A program made the position numbers and the translations under genes. From assembly GCF_000428845.1 (NCBI RefSeq), contig NZ_AUAS01000006.1:359871-423870 (forward strand): a stretch of DNA of 64,000 nucleotides, in the 5' to 3' direction. Positions 46,543-55,550 of this stretch are shown piece after piece; the stretch's first letter is position 1, and each line of letters begins with the position of its first letter. The notes beneath the pieces are model-generated. The model ran no database searches. It saw only the letters and a list, made by a program, of their open reading frames with translations, and was not told where the DNA came from. Origin of the DNA: Dyadobacter alkalitolerans DSM 23607. Lineage in GTDB: Bacteria; Bacteroidota; Bacteroidia; Cytophagales; Spirosomataceae.

Positions 46543-47595
46543 ATGAACAACAGGGCTAGGGGCCGTGGGGCTGCTATTAACACCCACAACAAATTTTTTA
46601 AGCATGAAATAGAATACACATCGGAGGATTGGCAGCAGTGGGAAGAACCGGCGGTGAATCCGAAAACGCAGTTTATCGAAGAGCATTCCAAAACATTGCT
46701 CAGCGTTACGGATAGCCCGGATCTGGGTCATTTTCATTCGATTAATCCTTACCGGGGCTGCGAACACGGGTGTATTTATTGCTATGCACGCAACTCCCAC
46801 GAATATTGGGGTTATTCTGCCGGGCTGGATTTCGAAACAAAGATCATTGTCAAGAAAAACGCCCCTCAGTTGCTTGAAAAGCTTTTCAATTCAAAAAATT
46901 GGGAGCCTAAGGTCATTCATTTCTCAGGAAACACGGATTGTTACCAGCCTGGCGAGAAAAAATATCGCTTAACCCGACAAATGCTGGAAATCTGCCTTAG
47001 ATATCGCAATCCGGTGAGTGTTTTGACCAAAAATGCTTTGGTACTCAGGGATTTGGACGTGCTGGAAAAGCTGGCAAAACTCAACTTGGTGCACGGCGCA
47101 ATTTCCATCACATCATTAAATGAAGATCTGCGCAGTGCTTTAGAACCGAGGACTGTGACCGGAAAACGCAGGTTACAGGTTGTGAAGGCCCTGCATGAAG
47201 CGGGTGTGCCGATGGGCGTAATGACGGCGCCGATCATTCCGGGATTAAATGATCACGAAATTCCTGCAATTGTGCAGGCGGCAGCTGAAAACGGCGCATT
47301 ATGGGCCAATTATACGATTGTGAGGCTAAATGGTGCCATTTCTACTTTGTTTGAAGAATGGATCCATCACCACTTTCCTGACCGCGCGGCGAAAGTTTTG
47401 AACCAGATCTCGGAATGTCACGGAGGCAATTTGAATGACTCTCAATTTGGTCGCAGAATGGTTGGCGAAGGTAACTTTGCAGAAAATATCAGGCAGCTTC
47501 ACGCGCATGCCTGTCGTAAATATTTCAAGGACAGCGTGCTGCCAGGCCTCGATACGACGCAATTTATGCGGGCCGGACAAATGCGCTTATTTTAA
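46543..47595 (+). CDS. PA0069-family radical SAM protein
   Basis: A 350-residue radical SAM enzyme. The 4Fe-4S site is visible as CEHGCIYCYARNSHEYWGY (C-x3-C-x2-C), followed by a TIM-barrel core with VIHFSGNTDCYQPGE, PVSVLTKNALVLRDLDVLE, SITSLNEDLRSALEPRT and MTAPIIPGLNDHE. The family belongs to the SPL/DNA-repair-photolyase-related branch; its reaction is unknown. The gene is 116 bp after the M42 gene. Confidence 0.9.
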   Translation: MNNRARGRGAAINTHNKFFKHEIEYTSEDWQQWEEPAVNPKTQFIEEHSKTLLSVTDSPDLGHFHSINPYRGCEHGCIYCYARNSHEYWGYSAGLDFETKIIVKKNAPQLLEKLFNSKNWEPKVIHFSGNTDCYQPGEKKYRLTRQMLEICLRYRNPVSVLTKNALVLRDLDVLEKLAKLNLVHGAISITSLNEDLRSALEPRTVTGKRRLQVVKALHEAGVPMGVMTAPIIPGLNDHEIPAIVQAAAENGALWANYTIVRLNGAISTLFEEWIHHHFPDRAAKVLNQISECHGGNLNDSQFGRRMVGEGNFAENIRQLHAHACRKYFKDSVLPGLDTTQFMRAGQMRLF

Positions 47596-47611
47596 ATTAA
47601 TCCTGAATCCA

Positions 47612-48880
47612 ATGAAATCAATTTCCACCTTACTATGCCTCACACTATGCATCTGCTTGTTTAGCAACTGCGTTAACTCTTCTTCACAAAAGACGCCTGC
47701 CATAACAGAAGGTGATTCTTTAAATGTTGGTAAAAACCCGGTTGCAACTGCCAAGTCACCGGTTACAGGAGCGGATCAGGTTTCGGAATATCTGGATTAT
47801 CTGAAAGGGAAAAAGATCGGGATATTGGTCAACCAGACTTCCATCATTGGGAAAACGCCGATTGTGGACAGCCTGGTGGCATTGGGTGTCAATGTGGTGA
47901 TGATATTCGGACCGGAACATGGTTTCCGGGGAACGGCCAGCAATGGCGACAAAGTGAGCGACAGCGTGGATCCGAAAACGGGCATTCCTGCGATTTCGCT
48001 CTATGGCAAGCAAAAGAAGCCTACTAAGGAACAAATGGCCGGCATAGACCTGATGATCTTTGACATTCAGGACGTTGGGGCTCGTTTTTATACGTATATC
48101 AACACATTAGGACATGTGATGGAGGCGTGCGCCGAGACAAACAAGGAAATGCTCATCCTGGACCGCCCTAATCCGAATGGTTTCCTGGTGGACGGTCCGA
48201 TCCTGGAGGATCATTTGCGTTCGGGCATCGGGATGTATAAAATTCCCGTTTCGCATGGCTTGACTATTGCCGAATTTGCGCAGATGATCAATGGCGAAGG
48301 CTGGCTGCCGAACAAAATGCAATGCAAATTGAAGATCATTAAAGTGGCCAACTATGACCACCAAACGCCATATACATTGCCGGTCATGCCGTCGCCAAAC
48401 TTGAATACCCAGCAGTCTGTAATGCTTTACCCGCATATCTGCATGTTTGAAGGCACCATTATCAGTCAGGGACGCGGGACTTACATGCCCTTTACCGTTT
48501 TAGGCGCACCGTTACTGAAAGGAAAATACGATTTCGTTTTTACGCCGAAAAGCATCAAAGGAATGAGCGAATCGCCATTGCATATGGATCAGGAGTGCTA
48601 TGGGCTTGATCTGCGGAAATACGACATTGCTAAACTCGAAAAATCAGGAAAACTGAATCTCGCATGGATGATGGATATGTACAAAGCCTATCCCGACAAA
48701 GCCAGGTTTTTTGACATGAGCCAAAGCAAGCAAATGGGCAACTTCGACAAATTGGCTGGCACCGAAAATTTAAAAAAGCAGATTATTGCTGGTGTTTCTG
48801 AGGAAGAGATTCGTAAAAGCTGGGAGCCCGGCCTGGGAAATTACAAGGATATGCGCAAAAAATATCTGATCTATCCCTGA
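47612..48880 (+). CDS. DUF1343 lipoprotein, NamZ-like exo-beta-N-acetylmuramidase
   Basis: A 422-residue exported protein; the signal MKSISTLLCLTLCICLFSNC carries a possible lipobox (FSNC). The catalytic region is DUF1343: GKKIGILVNQTSIIGKTPIVDSL, FGPEHGFRGTASNGDKV, LMIFDIQDVGARFYTYINTL and EGTIISQGRGTYMPF. Characterised relatives (NamZ) remove N-acetylmuramic acid from peptidoglycan fragments outside the cell. The start at 47612 follows the radical SAM stop by 16 bp; the longer frame from 47435 overlaps that gene. It is likely co-transcribed with the radical SAM gene. Confidence 0.92.
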   Translation: MKSISTLLCLTLCICLFSNCVNSSSQKTPAITEGDSLNVGKNPVATAKSPVTGADQVSEYLDYLKGKKIGILVNQTSIIGKTPIVDSLVALGVNVVMIFGPEHGFRGTASNGDKVSDSVDPKTGIPAISLYGKQKKPTKEQMAGIDLMIFDIQDVGARFYTYINTLGHVMEACAETNKEMLILDRPNPNGFLVDGPILEDHLRSGIGMYKIPVSHGLTIAEFAQMINGEGWLPNKMQCKLKIIKVANYDHQTPYTLPVMPSPNLNTQQSVMLYPHICMFEGTIISQGRGTYMPFTVLGAPLLKGKYDFVFTPKSIKGMSESPLHMDQECYGLDLRKYDIAKLEKSGKLNLAWMMDMYKAYPDKARFFDMSQSKQMGNFDKLAGTENLKKQIIAGVSEEEIRKSWEPGLGNYKDMRKKYLIYP

Positions 48881-49521
48881 CTTTGGTAATGTTTTTTATA
48901 AAATTTAAATGCCTGAAAAGCAGCCAGTACTAGCATTATGGCCGGGAAAAAGTGGTAAGCCAGCTGGGAACTGAACCCCGAGGCTTTTTGAAAAAGCTGT
49001 TGGAAAAACAACACAAAAACCAGGATGCCGCTGAATGTTCCGACCGATGTGCCGGTTACGTAAGCATACTTTCGTTTGCCCTTTACATTGATCAGCGCTG
49101 CGTTGATCAGATAAACATTCCAGCCTGTCCAGAAAGGAACCTGAACAAAATTGATCGCATTAAGAAAAAGCCCAAGCACGAGCGGGGGATAGGCAACCAG
49201 GAAATGTTTTGAAATGTTGTCGCCCGTGGAAGCATTCGCTGGCTCAGTGTAAAAGGATAATGCAATCAGCACAATGAATATGATGGAAAGCAATTCCGCC
49301 GCTTTGACGATTTTTTCATGATTAAGCAGCCATTGCGCGCCTTTAAGCGTTAGCAGGATGAGGAAAAATTCAATGGTCACCACGCCCAGCAAAAAGGAGA
49401 TCAGCGCAGGTAAGCCTTGTGTATCAAACACTTTAAGTGCGACAATGTTGATATAGCCCATTGGTAATGAGCCGACTAAGCTGACCAGGAATCCAACGCC
49501 CAGATTTTTCAGACTTCTCAT
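48871..49521 (-). CDS. LysE-type small-molecule exporter
   Basis: A 216-residue membrane protein with about six hydrophobic segments, the first beginning FLVSLVGSLPMGYINIVALKV. The GS-P-G-yIN pattern near the N-terminus matches LysE/RhtB amino-acid exporters. It is last in a compact four-gene operon and starts 5 bp after the ATP-grasp gene. Its stop overlaps the convergent DUF1343 gene by 10 bp. It may export the product or a building block of the upstream enzymes, which is inference. Confidence 0.8.
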   Translation of the reverse strand: MRSLKNLGVGFLVSLVGSLPMGYINIVALKVFDTQGLPALISFLLGVVTIEFFLILLTLKGAQWLLNHEKIVKAAELLSIIFIVLIALSFYTEPANASTGDNISKHFLVAYPPLVLGLFLNAINFVQVPFWTGWNVYLINAALINVKGKRKYAYVTGTSVGTFSGILVFVLFFQQLFQKASGFSSQLAYHFFPAIMLVLAAFQAFKFYKKHYQSQG

Positions 49522-49526
49522 TTATT

Positions 49527-50570
49527 TCAAAAGTTCTTTAATTTCCGCACGTGCAGGCTGTTTTGCCTGAACATTTCCAGACCTTCCTGAAATGTCAGAA
49601 AAGGAAATCCTTTTTTGTAGTTCTGCATGCTGATCCTGAAAAGCATTCCGAAATGTCTGCTAATTTCCTTCCAGGCTACGAAAATGGATTGTCCGGGGTC
49701 GTAAATGTGCGTGGGTTCGCTGCCTGCGCCATTGAGCTCAATGATGGAAATGTTTTGTCCTTTTTCAAGCTCATCCCATGTGTTATATTTGATATCCAGC
49801 CTCCCATAATAGAAATGCGGTACCTGCGTGCAGATCTTGTTGATGGTTTCCGTAAGCAGGTCCGTTGCCAGGTGCGTTGCATTGATAAACCTGGAACCCC
49901 GCGCATGGTTTCCATAAGGGACCAGATTAACCAGTTCACCGCGTGCCGGAATGTCGAGCAGTTTTTCGCCATACATTCTGGAAAGTGCACCCAATTGTAA
50001 ATGGTAACGCGGATTGCTTTCGACGAGATTTCTCAAACTCGATTTTCCGTCACCGGTCACGATGAGATATTCTTTGGCAACTATTCCGGTAATTTTTCCC
50101 TGGCTTTGATCCGGCTCGCGGACGTAGAAAATCCCCACTTCACTGGGCAAGTCAACAAACTCCTGGATCAGAAAGTTAAAGTTAGCCTTCTTGAAATACG
50201 TTGCAAGATCTGCGTCACTTTCCAGCTTTTGCACAGCCATTCCGCGCATTCCGATATCCGGTTTAGCGATGAGCGGATAATGTAAACCGGCCCGGACACA
50301 TTCTTCTACAACCGTTTCAAAAATATCACCAAGCCTTACCAGAATGGTTTTTGGATAGTACTGCGCGGGAAGGATATCATAAATTTCCTTTTTCGATTCC
50401 ATTAGAAATCCACCATTTTTGATGGTTGGATTTGATGCATTGAAGAAAAAGAAAGACCGCGCCCGGAAGGAGTAATAAAACCAGACGAAGTGCATCGGCA
50501 TGTAAACGATGCCGAATGGCCAGTATTCCCAATGCGTTACTTTATGAAGCAGGAGTGCTAATTTTTTCAA
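49527..50570 (-). CDS. ATP-grasp ligase-like protein
   Basis: A 347-residue protein. An N-terminal aromatic, hydrophobic region (about 14-45) leads to a domain with YPLIAKPDIGMRGMAVQKL, FLIQEFVDLPSEVGIFYVRE, the ATP-grasp grip loop EYLIVTGDGKSSLRNLV, and a metal-binding ISIIELNGAGSEPTHIYDP. These match ATP-grasp carboxylate-amine ligases such as D-Ala-D-Ala ligase-like enzymes. It is tightly packed with an NRDE hydrolase upstream and an exporter downstream. The substrates are not predictable. Confidence 0.82.
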   Translation of the reverse strand: MKKLALLLHKVTHWEYWPFGIVYMPMHFVWFYYSFRARSFFFFNASNPTIKNGGFLMESKKEIYDILPAQYYPKTILVRLGDIFETVVEECVRAGLHYPLIAKPDIGMRGMAVQKLESDADLATYFKKANFNFLIQEFVDLPSEVGIFYVREPDQSQGKITGIVAKEYLIVTGDGKSSLRNLVESNPRYHLQLGALSRMYGEKLLDIPARGELVNLVPYGNHARGSRFINATHLATDLLTETINKICTQVPHFYYGRLDIKYNTWDELEKGQNISIIELNGAGSEPTHIYDPGQSIFVAWKEISRHFGMLFRISMQNYKKGFPFLTFQEGLEMFRQNSLHVRKLKNF

Positions 50571-50588
50571 AAAAGAACGGTTAAATAC

Positions 50589-51290
50589 TTACAAATGGGT
50601 TGGAAATGACGCTTCTTCCAGCAGATCGTAATGAAAGAGCTTTGCTTTATTTTGTTCAATGACTGTTTGCGTAATGCTGAAAGTTTTCATGATATCGTTC
50701 CTATTCATGATCAATCCGTTTTCTTCATTTCCATTGCCCGCGTACATATGAAAATACTTCATATCCTCGGCATCAATGTCCTCCTTATCGGCTAGGAAAC
50801 CGGCCAGCCATTCTTTCCTTTCTTCCTGTATTACTTTTGAATAAAGTGTTGAGGATGACCAGATATGGTTTTCAGTCGCATCGAGTACAAGGGTCTCTTT
50901 TTGTATGAAATCCCAGCGAAGCTGATACAGTTTTCCCTCTTGCACCAAGATGATGGTAAATGGCTCTATACCCGTCAGATTATAAGCATGCCAGGTTTCG
51001 ATCGGCGAAGATCCGGCAATGATATCAAGCAAAACCAGCCCCCGGCTTTTTACGTAATTGCCTTTTGAAATGTGCCGCTTTGCTGCGCCATTGAGCAAAA
51101 CGCCCACATTGGCAGCCTCGTCCGTGGCAAACCAGGTCCCGCCTGCTTGCGGATCTTTTGGGAAAGTGAGCCGCTTAACGCGCACCATATAGGACTGCGG
51201 CGATAGGGAAGCAGGACGGTTCACATGTTCGTCGCGGTTGGACGTAATGATTGCCCTGCCATTTGCCCAAATGTATGTTACTGTGCACAT
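50589..51290 (-). CDS. NRDE-family (TANGO2-like) putative Ntn-hydrolase
   Basis: A 233-residue protein beginning MCTVTYIWANGRAIITSNRDEHVNRPA, with the NRDE motif at residues 18-21. Removal of Met1 would expose Cys2 as an N-terminal nucleophile, as in Ntn-hydrolases; this is inferred from the family. Also visible are GGTWFATDEAANVGVLLNG and LVLLDIIAGSS, typical of NRDE/TANGO2 proteins. It overlaps the DinB gene by 13 bp and precedes the ATP-grasp gene by 18 bp. Activity is unknown. Confidence 0.87.
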   Translation of the reverse strand: MCTVTYIWANGRAIITSNRDEHVNRPASLSPQSYMVRVKRLTFPKDPQAGGTWFATDEAANVGVLLNGAAKRHISKGNYVKSRGLVLLDIIAGSSPIETWHAYNLTGIEPFTIILVQEGKLYQLRWDFIQKETLVLDATENHIWSSSTLYSKVIQEERKEWLAGFLADKEDIDAEDMKYFHMYAGNGNEENGLIMNRNDIMKTFSITQTVIEQNKAKLFHYDLLEEASFPTHL

Positions 51291-51766
51291 TGCTTTTTGA
51301 ATTCAATGGTGGAAGGTGCTACACCAAAATTTTCGTGGACCTGCAAATCGCGCATGCCAACGGTAGCGACTTTAATTAATGCCTGGTGATGAATGCAATG
51401 TTCGAGGTTGTAAAGCAGCTCCCGATGGTAATTGGATTGAAGTGTAATGTGCTCACCCGCGATCCGTTGCGCCAGCATAAGCTGCTTATTCGGCTTATTG
51501 ATCGACTTCCTGACCTTTTCTACACATTCCCTGGCGTAATCCGGCAAAGTTTCGGTGAGCGGGTTCCGGCAACGGCTGTCGTAATTGATCGTGCCGTCGT
51601 CATATTGGTTGATAAGGCATTCAAACAGCTCAATAATGTGCCTGGTATGCTGCCCGATCGTAGAACCGCTGAGTTGGGGGCACGGATAATTGTACTGATC
51701 GGCTGAAACTTGGCTGAGAAAATGATCGATTTCGTCCAAAGTGTGTCGTACTGCCTGAATGAGCAT
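51278..51766 (-). CDS. DinB-family protein
   Basis: A 162-residue cytosolic four-helix-bundle protein of the DinB/YfiT superfamily. The metal triad is represented by His in STIGQHTRHIIELFECL (residue about 51) and the pair in HCIHHQALIKVA near residue 128-132. It has no signal peptide, unlike the DinB protein at 28.8 kb. Family members are metal-dependent hydrolases or thiol transferases; the substrate is unknown. It is the first gene of a four-gene operon (DinB, NRDE, ATP-grasp, LysE). Confidence 0.85.
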   Translation of the reverse strand: MLIQAVRHTLDEIDHFLSQVSADQYNYPCPQLSGSTIGQHTRHIIELFECLINQYDDGTINYDSRCRNPLTETLPDYARECVEKVRKSINKPNKQLMLAQRIAGEHITLQSNYHRELLYNLEHCIHHQALIKVATVGMRDLQVHENFGVAPSTIEFKKQCAQ

Positions 51767-51856
51767 ATTGAAAAGCGGAGTTAAAAATTAGGAATAGGAC
51801 CTTTAAAAAATCCTTCTAAAATATTATTCCACGCATTAAAATAAGATTAAAACAAA

Positions 51857-51886
51857 ACATCCCAGGGAATGTATTCCCGGGGATGT
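51857..51886. terminator. Hairpin in the 51767-52188 gap
   Basis: ACATCCC (51857-51863) pairs with GGGATGT (51880-51886), and GGGAAT (51865-51870) with ATTCCC (51873-51878). Together they make one long hairpin in the 422-bp gap between the DinB operon and the LytTR gene; no coding sequence was seen in this gap. Confidence 0.6.
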
Positions 51887-52023
51887 CTAATTATTCTCAA
51901 CGATATTAAAATAAAAAAAACTAATGGTAATGATTTAGTTTAGGTTATATCGGCGCATAATGGTCGATGTTATGCAGAAAAATGTCAGTTTATAACATTT
52001 ACGTTTTTGTAAATCAATTGGAT

Positions 52024-52065
52024 GCCTGAACTTCAAATTTTTTTATTAAAGGTTGAAGTTCAGGC
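52024..52065. repeat. 13-bp inverted repeat downstream of the LytTR gene
   Basis: Perfect arms at 52024-52036 and 52053-52065, with a 16-base A/T-rich loop containing seven T. It is 123 bases past the LytTR stop. It may form a terminator or a protected 3' end; nothing else is seen in this gap apart from the hairpin at 51857-51886. Confidence 0.6.
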
Positions 52066-52188
52066 TGCTGGTAACTACTAATAGTTATAATAGAAGAGGG
52101 TTCTTACGTGGTGTAATAATAATTCGTAGTGAGCTTGCCGACAAATAATTGGGGTGAAGCAGTCATTTTCCGGGGTGAAGGTCGGAAA

Positions 52189-52923
52189 TCATGAGAACGT
52201 CTTCACACGGCTCAGCAGCTCGGTCCTGTTATCGTTTGTGATCGGGATCTCGATGTCATTGATCATTACATGAATGTAATTGATGGATGTAATGGCATTG
52301 AGGTTGATAATAAACGACTTATGAACCCGGAAGAAGTAATTTGCAGGCAATTGCTGCAGCATGTTTTTCAATGTTTCCCGGATCGTATATTTCTTTTTCT
52401 TGGTGTGCAATTCGAGATAATTGTCGTCGCTGCGGATATATAGGATGTCTGCAAGCAGGATTTTGGTAAACATATGCTTCTCCTTGATGAAAAGCGCATC
52501 CTTAATGACCGTAGAATCTTGCTTCTCTTCCTGGTTGGACTCACCAGCCAAAGCCGCAAGGCGATAGTTTTTCAAAGCAAGCTTTACCGCCGTGTAAACA
52601 GTGATTTTCTGACAGGGCTTTTGAAGAAATGCGTGCGGGGAAGCCTGCAAAGCGGCGTTTACAATCGCAATGTCTTCATGACTTGAAAGGAACAGAAACG
52701 GGATTTTGAAATTTTCCCGGATGTAATGCGCAAGATCGATCCCGGTTTGGTAACCATTGATACTGATATCGAGAACCGCAAGATAAAAAACTTTGGTATT
52801 CAGCAGCTCGACGGCCGAATTGTAGTCTGTTGCAACGTCATTCGCCTCATAACCGAAGCCATTAAGAAGATATTGAAGATGTTTTGCAATAACCAGATCG
52901 TCCTCAACAATTAAAATGTTCAT
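52189..52923 (-). CDS. LytTR-family response regulator
   Basis: A 244-residue regulator with a receiver domain (about 1-120: ILIVEDDLVIAKHL acidic pocket, phospho-Asp in LAVLDISINGYQTG, Lys in FLQKPCQKI) and a LytTR DNA-binding domain at about 140-240 (ADILYIRSDDNYLELHTKKKKYTIRE-type strands, RVHKSFIINLNAITSI). The usual partner is a LytS-type or 7TM histidine kinase; none is in the window, so it is an orphan here. Confidence 0.93.
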   Translation of the reverse strand: MNILIVEDDLVIAKHLQYLLNGFGYEANDVATDYNSAVELLNTKVFYLAVLDISINGYQTGIDLAHYIRENFKIPFLFLSSHEDIAIVNAALQASPHAFLQKPCQKITVYTAVKLALKNYRLAALAGESNQEEKQDSTVIKDALFIKEKHMFTKILLADILYIRSDDNYLELHTKKKKYTIRETLKNMLQQLPANYFFRVHKSFIINLNAITSINYIHVMINDIEIPITNDNRTELLSRVKTFS

Positions 52924-53120
52924 TCTTGATTGTAAAATGGAGACCCGCGCTTTAAAATCAGGGATTTAGCGCAAGGGCAATGTTAATGTTTTTATGAGTT
53001 TTAAATTTGAGATAACCGTTGAGTAAGAATTCAAGTTTAATATACGAATTAGTTAAGCGTTGCGACCATTTTTGTGAAACTATTTAGTAACCGGTAGATG
53101 CTAAACGAAGATTTTTATTT

Positions 53121-54449
53121 TCAATGGTCGGTTCCCACTATGCCTTTTTCGACCACCTTATGTCTGCCGGTTGCCATGTACAGAATGGTCACCAATATCA
53201 ACCCGGCGAAAAACCATAAGCTCAGCAGAACATTGTAATAAATGATCGCGATAAGGCACACAACGGATAAAACAAGTGCGATCAGTGGAAAATAGGGGTA
53301 AGCCGGCACTGTGAAAGGGCGTTCAAGTCCGGGTTCTTTGCGGCGAAGTGCAAAAAGTGCGGCCATGCTGATAATGTACATAACAACGGCTCCCAATGCG
53401 GCCAGAATAATCACCTGATCTGTGGTTCCTAGTTTCAGCGCCACGCACCCGGCGAGTCCGCCCGTGATCAAAGCCCAATGTGGGGTCTGGAACCGGGCGT
53501 TGACATTTCCTAAAAACGATGGCAATAAGCCCGCCCTGGCCAATGCAAAGATTTGCCGTGAGTAACCGATGATTGTCCCGTGAAAAGAGGCGATCAGCCC
53601 GAATAGTCCCAGACTGGCAAAAAGCTGTGTAAGCGCACTGTCGCGTCCCAGCACGATGCCGAGCGCAGCGGGAAGCGGATAGTCGATCTCGCTGAGCAGT
53701 CGCCAGTGTGCGACGCCGCCGGTGAAAATCATTACTGAAAGCGCCAGTACAACCAATGTAAGTATCCCATAAATGTAGCCGCGTGAAATGGTCCGTTTGG
53801 GATCCTCCACTTCTTCGGCCACCATGGCCACGCCTTCAATGGCAAGATAAAACCAGATCGCAAACGGCAACGCAGCAAAAACGCCCGGCCAACCGAATGG
53901 CATCGGCTCGGTAATAAAGGTTTCGTAAGAGAAATGGGGCGCTACGATGCCAATGTATATCAGCAGCTCGCCCACAGCGAGCAATGTTACCACGAGAGAG
54001 AACATGGCCGACTCTTTAATTCCAAGTAAATTAATCAGAATAAAAACTACATAACACCCAAAAGCAACGTCCAGCACTTCGAGTGACGGATAAAGGAAAT
54101 GCGTGTAACTTCCCAGCGCGAACGCAATAGCAGGCGGCGTTACGAGGAATTCCACGAGGGTTGCGTAACCTGCGACGAGGCCGCCCAGCCAGCCAAAAGC
54201 CCTTTGTGAATATGAAAAAGGCCCACCAGCTTGCGGGATTGAAGTGGTCAGTTCGGTAAAACTGAAAATGAATGTGACATACATCAGCGTCACAATCAGG
54301 GTTGCGATCAGAAAACCCACTGTGCCTGAAACGCCCCAGCCATAGTTCCAGCCAAAATATTCACCCGAAATAACCAGCCCGACGGCGATGGCCCAAAGAT
54401 GTATTGGTTTTAAAACTTTTTTAAGCGCAGCGTTTTGATCGGATGACAT
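53121..54449 (-). CDS. APC-family permease, ethanolamine-type (Eat/EutP-like)
   Basis: A 442-residue transporter with about 12 hydrophobic segments. The N-terminus PIHLWAIAVGLVISGEYFGWNYGWG and the GPFSYSQRAFGWLGGLVAGYATL and IEGVAMVAEEVEDPKRTISRGYI stretches fit the ethanolamine permease branch of the APC superfamily (TIGR00908). It lies 109 bp downstream of a GDPD-like phosphodiesterase on the same strand. Ethanolamine as substrate is family inference, not shown. Confidence 0.82.
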   Translation of the reverse strand: MSSDQNAALKKVLKPIHLWAIAVGLVISGEYFGWNYGWGVSGTVGFLIATLIVTLMYVTFIFSFTELTTSIPQAGGPFSYSQRAFGWLGGLVAGYATLVEFLVTPPAIAFALGSYTHFLYPSLEVLDVAFGCYVVFILINLLGIKESAMFSLVVTLLAVGELLIYIGIVAPHFSYETFITEPMPFGWPGVFAALPFAIWFYLAIEGVAMVAEEVEDPKRTISRGYIYGILTLVVLALSVMIFTGGVAHWRLLSEIDYPLPAALGIVLGRDSALTQLFASLGLFGLIASFHGTIIGYSRQIFALARAGLLPSFLGNVNARFQTPHWALITGGLAGCVALKLGTTDQVIILAALGAVVMYIISMAALFALRRKEPGLERPFTVPAYPYFPLIALVLSVVCLIAIIYYNVLLSLWFFAGLILVTILYMATGRHKVVEKGIVGTDH

Positions 54450-54558
54450 GCAGGAAAGGTTGCTAGGTTAGAAAACAATACAATATAACCTATAACTCCC
54501 CGAACGCCATTCATCACTATTGAATATTGTAAAATTGCTGGAATTTTATTTCGAAATG

Positions 54559-55344
54559 TCAGCGCGGTGCAGTTCTGAGGTAATCTCCCATTTCCCTCAC
54601 TTTATCGGTATTAAGGTAATCTACACCCAAAGTCATCATGATTTTCCATGAATTAATGTTGTCGGGTGTTGCCCACAGCCGCATTTTTTTGCCAAGATCG
54701 TGCGTTTGCTTAATCACTTTCTGAATCGCTTTCTTGTCTTTTTCCGGTAATGGGCCTTCCCCATTCCATTTTGAATATTTCGCAAATCCCTGACTGATCA
54801 GGCCAATGCGCTTGAGCTGCTCCGGCGTGTAGGTGATTTCGGGACGGCCATCAAAAAATATAAAATCGGGATATTTATCAAAGTTGGCGGGATCGGGCGT
54901 GTTGCCGCTTACCACGATTGTGAGGTTGCCGTCAGGCGCTAAAATGTGCTTATGCGGTTCCAGTTCTTTGACTAGTGCAGCCAACGTTTCCGTAGCGCCG
55001 GTTTTCAGATCAATCAGAAATTGAAGGGGAACGTCTTTTTGCGGATAAATGCTGCCGCCATTCTTTTCAATTTTAGTCAATATAGGCTGAATGTAAAGCG
55101 TGTTTAATGTTCTTTTCGGATGAATGTCTTTGAAATTATGCGCCACGAAGAGTGTATCATTCACCAAAAACAAGTCCGCTTCAATAGAGCCGAACTGCTG
55201 ATCGATCGCGTCATAAAATGCGCCTCTCCGCTCGTAGTCATTGTGGGAATGCGCTTGCGCCGTGGTGTAAGCTTTAATGTCCTGAGCGTACAACATCCTG
55301 GTACAAAGCAGAATGAGTACAAGTAGCGTAACGAGTTTTTTCAT
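54559..55344 (-). CDS. Exported GDPD/PLC-like phosphodiesterase (AIM6-like)
   Basis: A 261-residue protein with a signal peptide (MKKLVTLLVLILLCTRMLYAQ) from ATG 55344; the upstream ATG at 55398 would add 18 residues without purpose. The fold follows the glycerophosphodiester-phosphodiesterase pattern: AHSHNDYERRGAFYDAID (His near residue 33), SIEADLFLVNDTLFVAHNF, FLIDLKTGATETLAALVK, and late YLNTDKVRE. It should act in the periplasm on glycerophosphodiesters. It is transcribed with the ethanolamine-type permease gene. Confidence 0.85.
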   Translation of the reverse strand: MKKLVTLLVLILLCTRMLYAQDIKAYTTAQAHSHNDYERRGAFYDAIDQQFGSIEADLFLVNDTLFVAHNFKDIHPKRTLNTLYIQPILTKIEKNGGSIYPQKDVPLQFLIDLKTGATETLAALVKELEPHKHILAPDGNLTIVVSGNTPDPANFDKYPDFIFFDGRPEITYTPEQLKRIGLISQGFAKYSKWNGEGPLPEKDKKAIQKVIKQTHDLGKKMRLWATPDNINSWKIMMTLGVDYLNTDKVREMGDYLRTAPR

Positions 55345-55550
55345 GGAATGTGGTGGGGTTGCCAGTCGGAAAATTAGGTAATTTATAGTCACAAACACAT
55401 TGTTTTGGCGTTTGATTTCATGCCGGCGAATTTTCTACTGGAAACCTGCATTTTATTGAACAAAATTTCAACCGTTGGCAAGATGCGTTGAGAATATCAT
55501 TATTTTAGCCGACTTATTAACACAACAAGACATTGCCAATCAGCGCTTGC

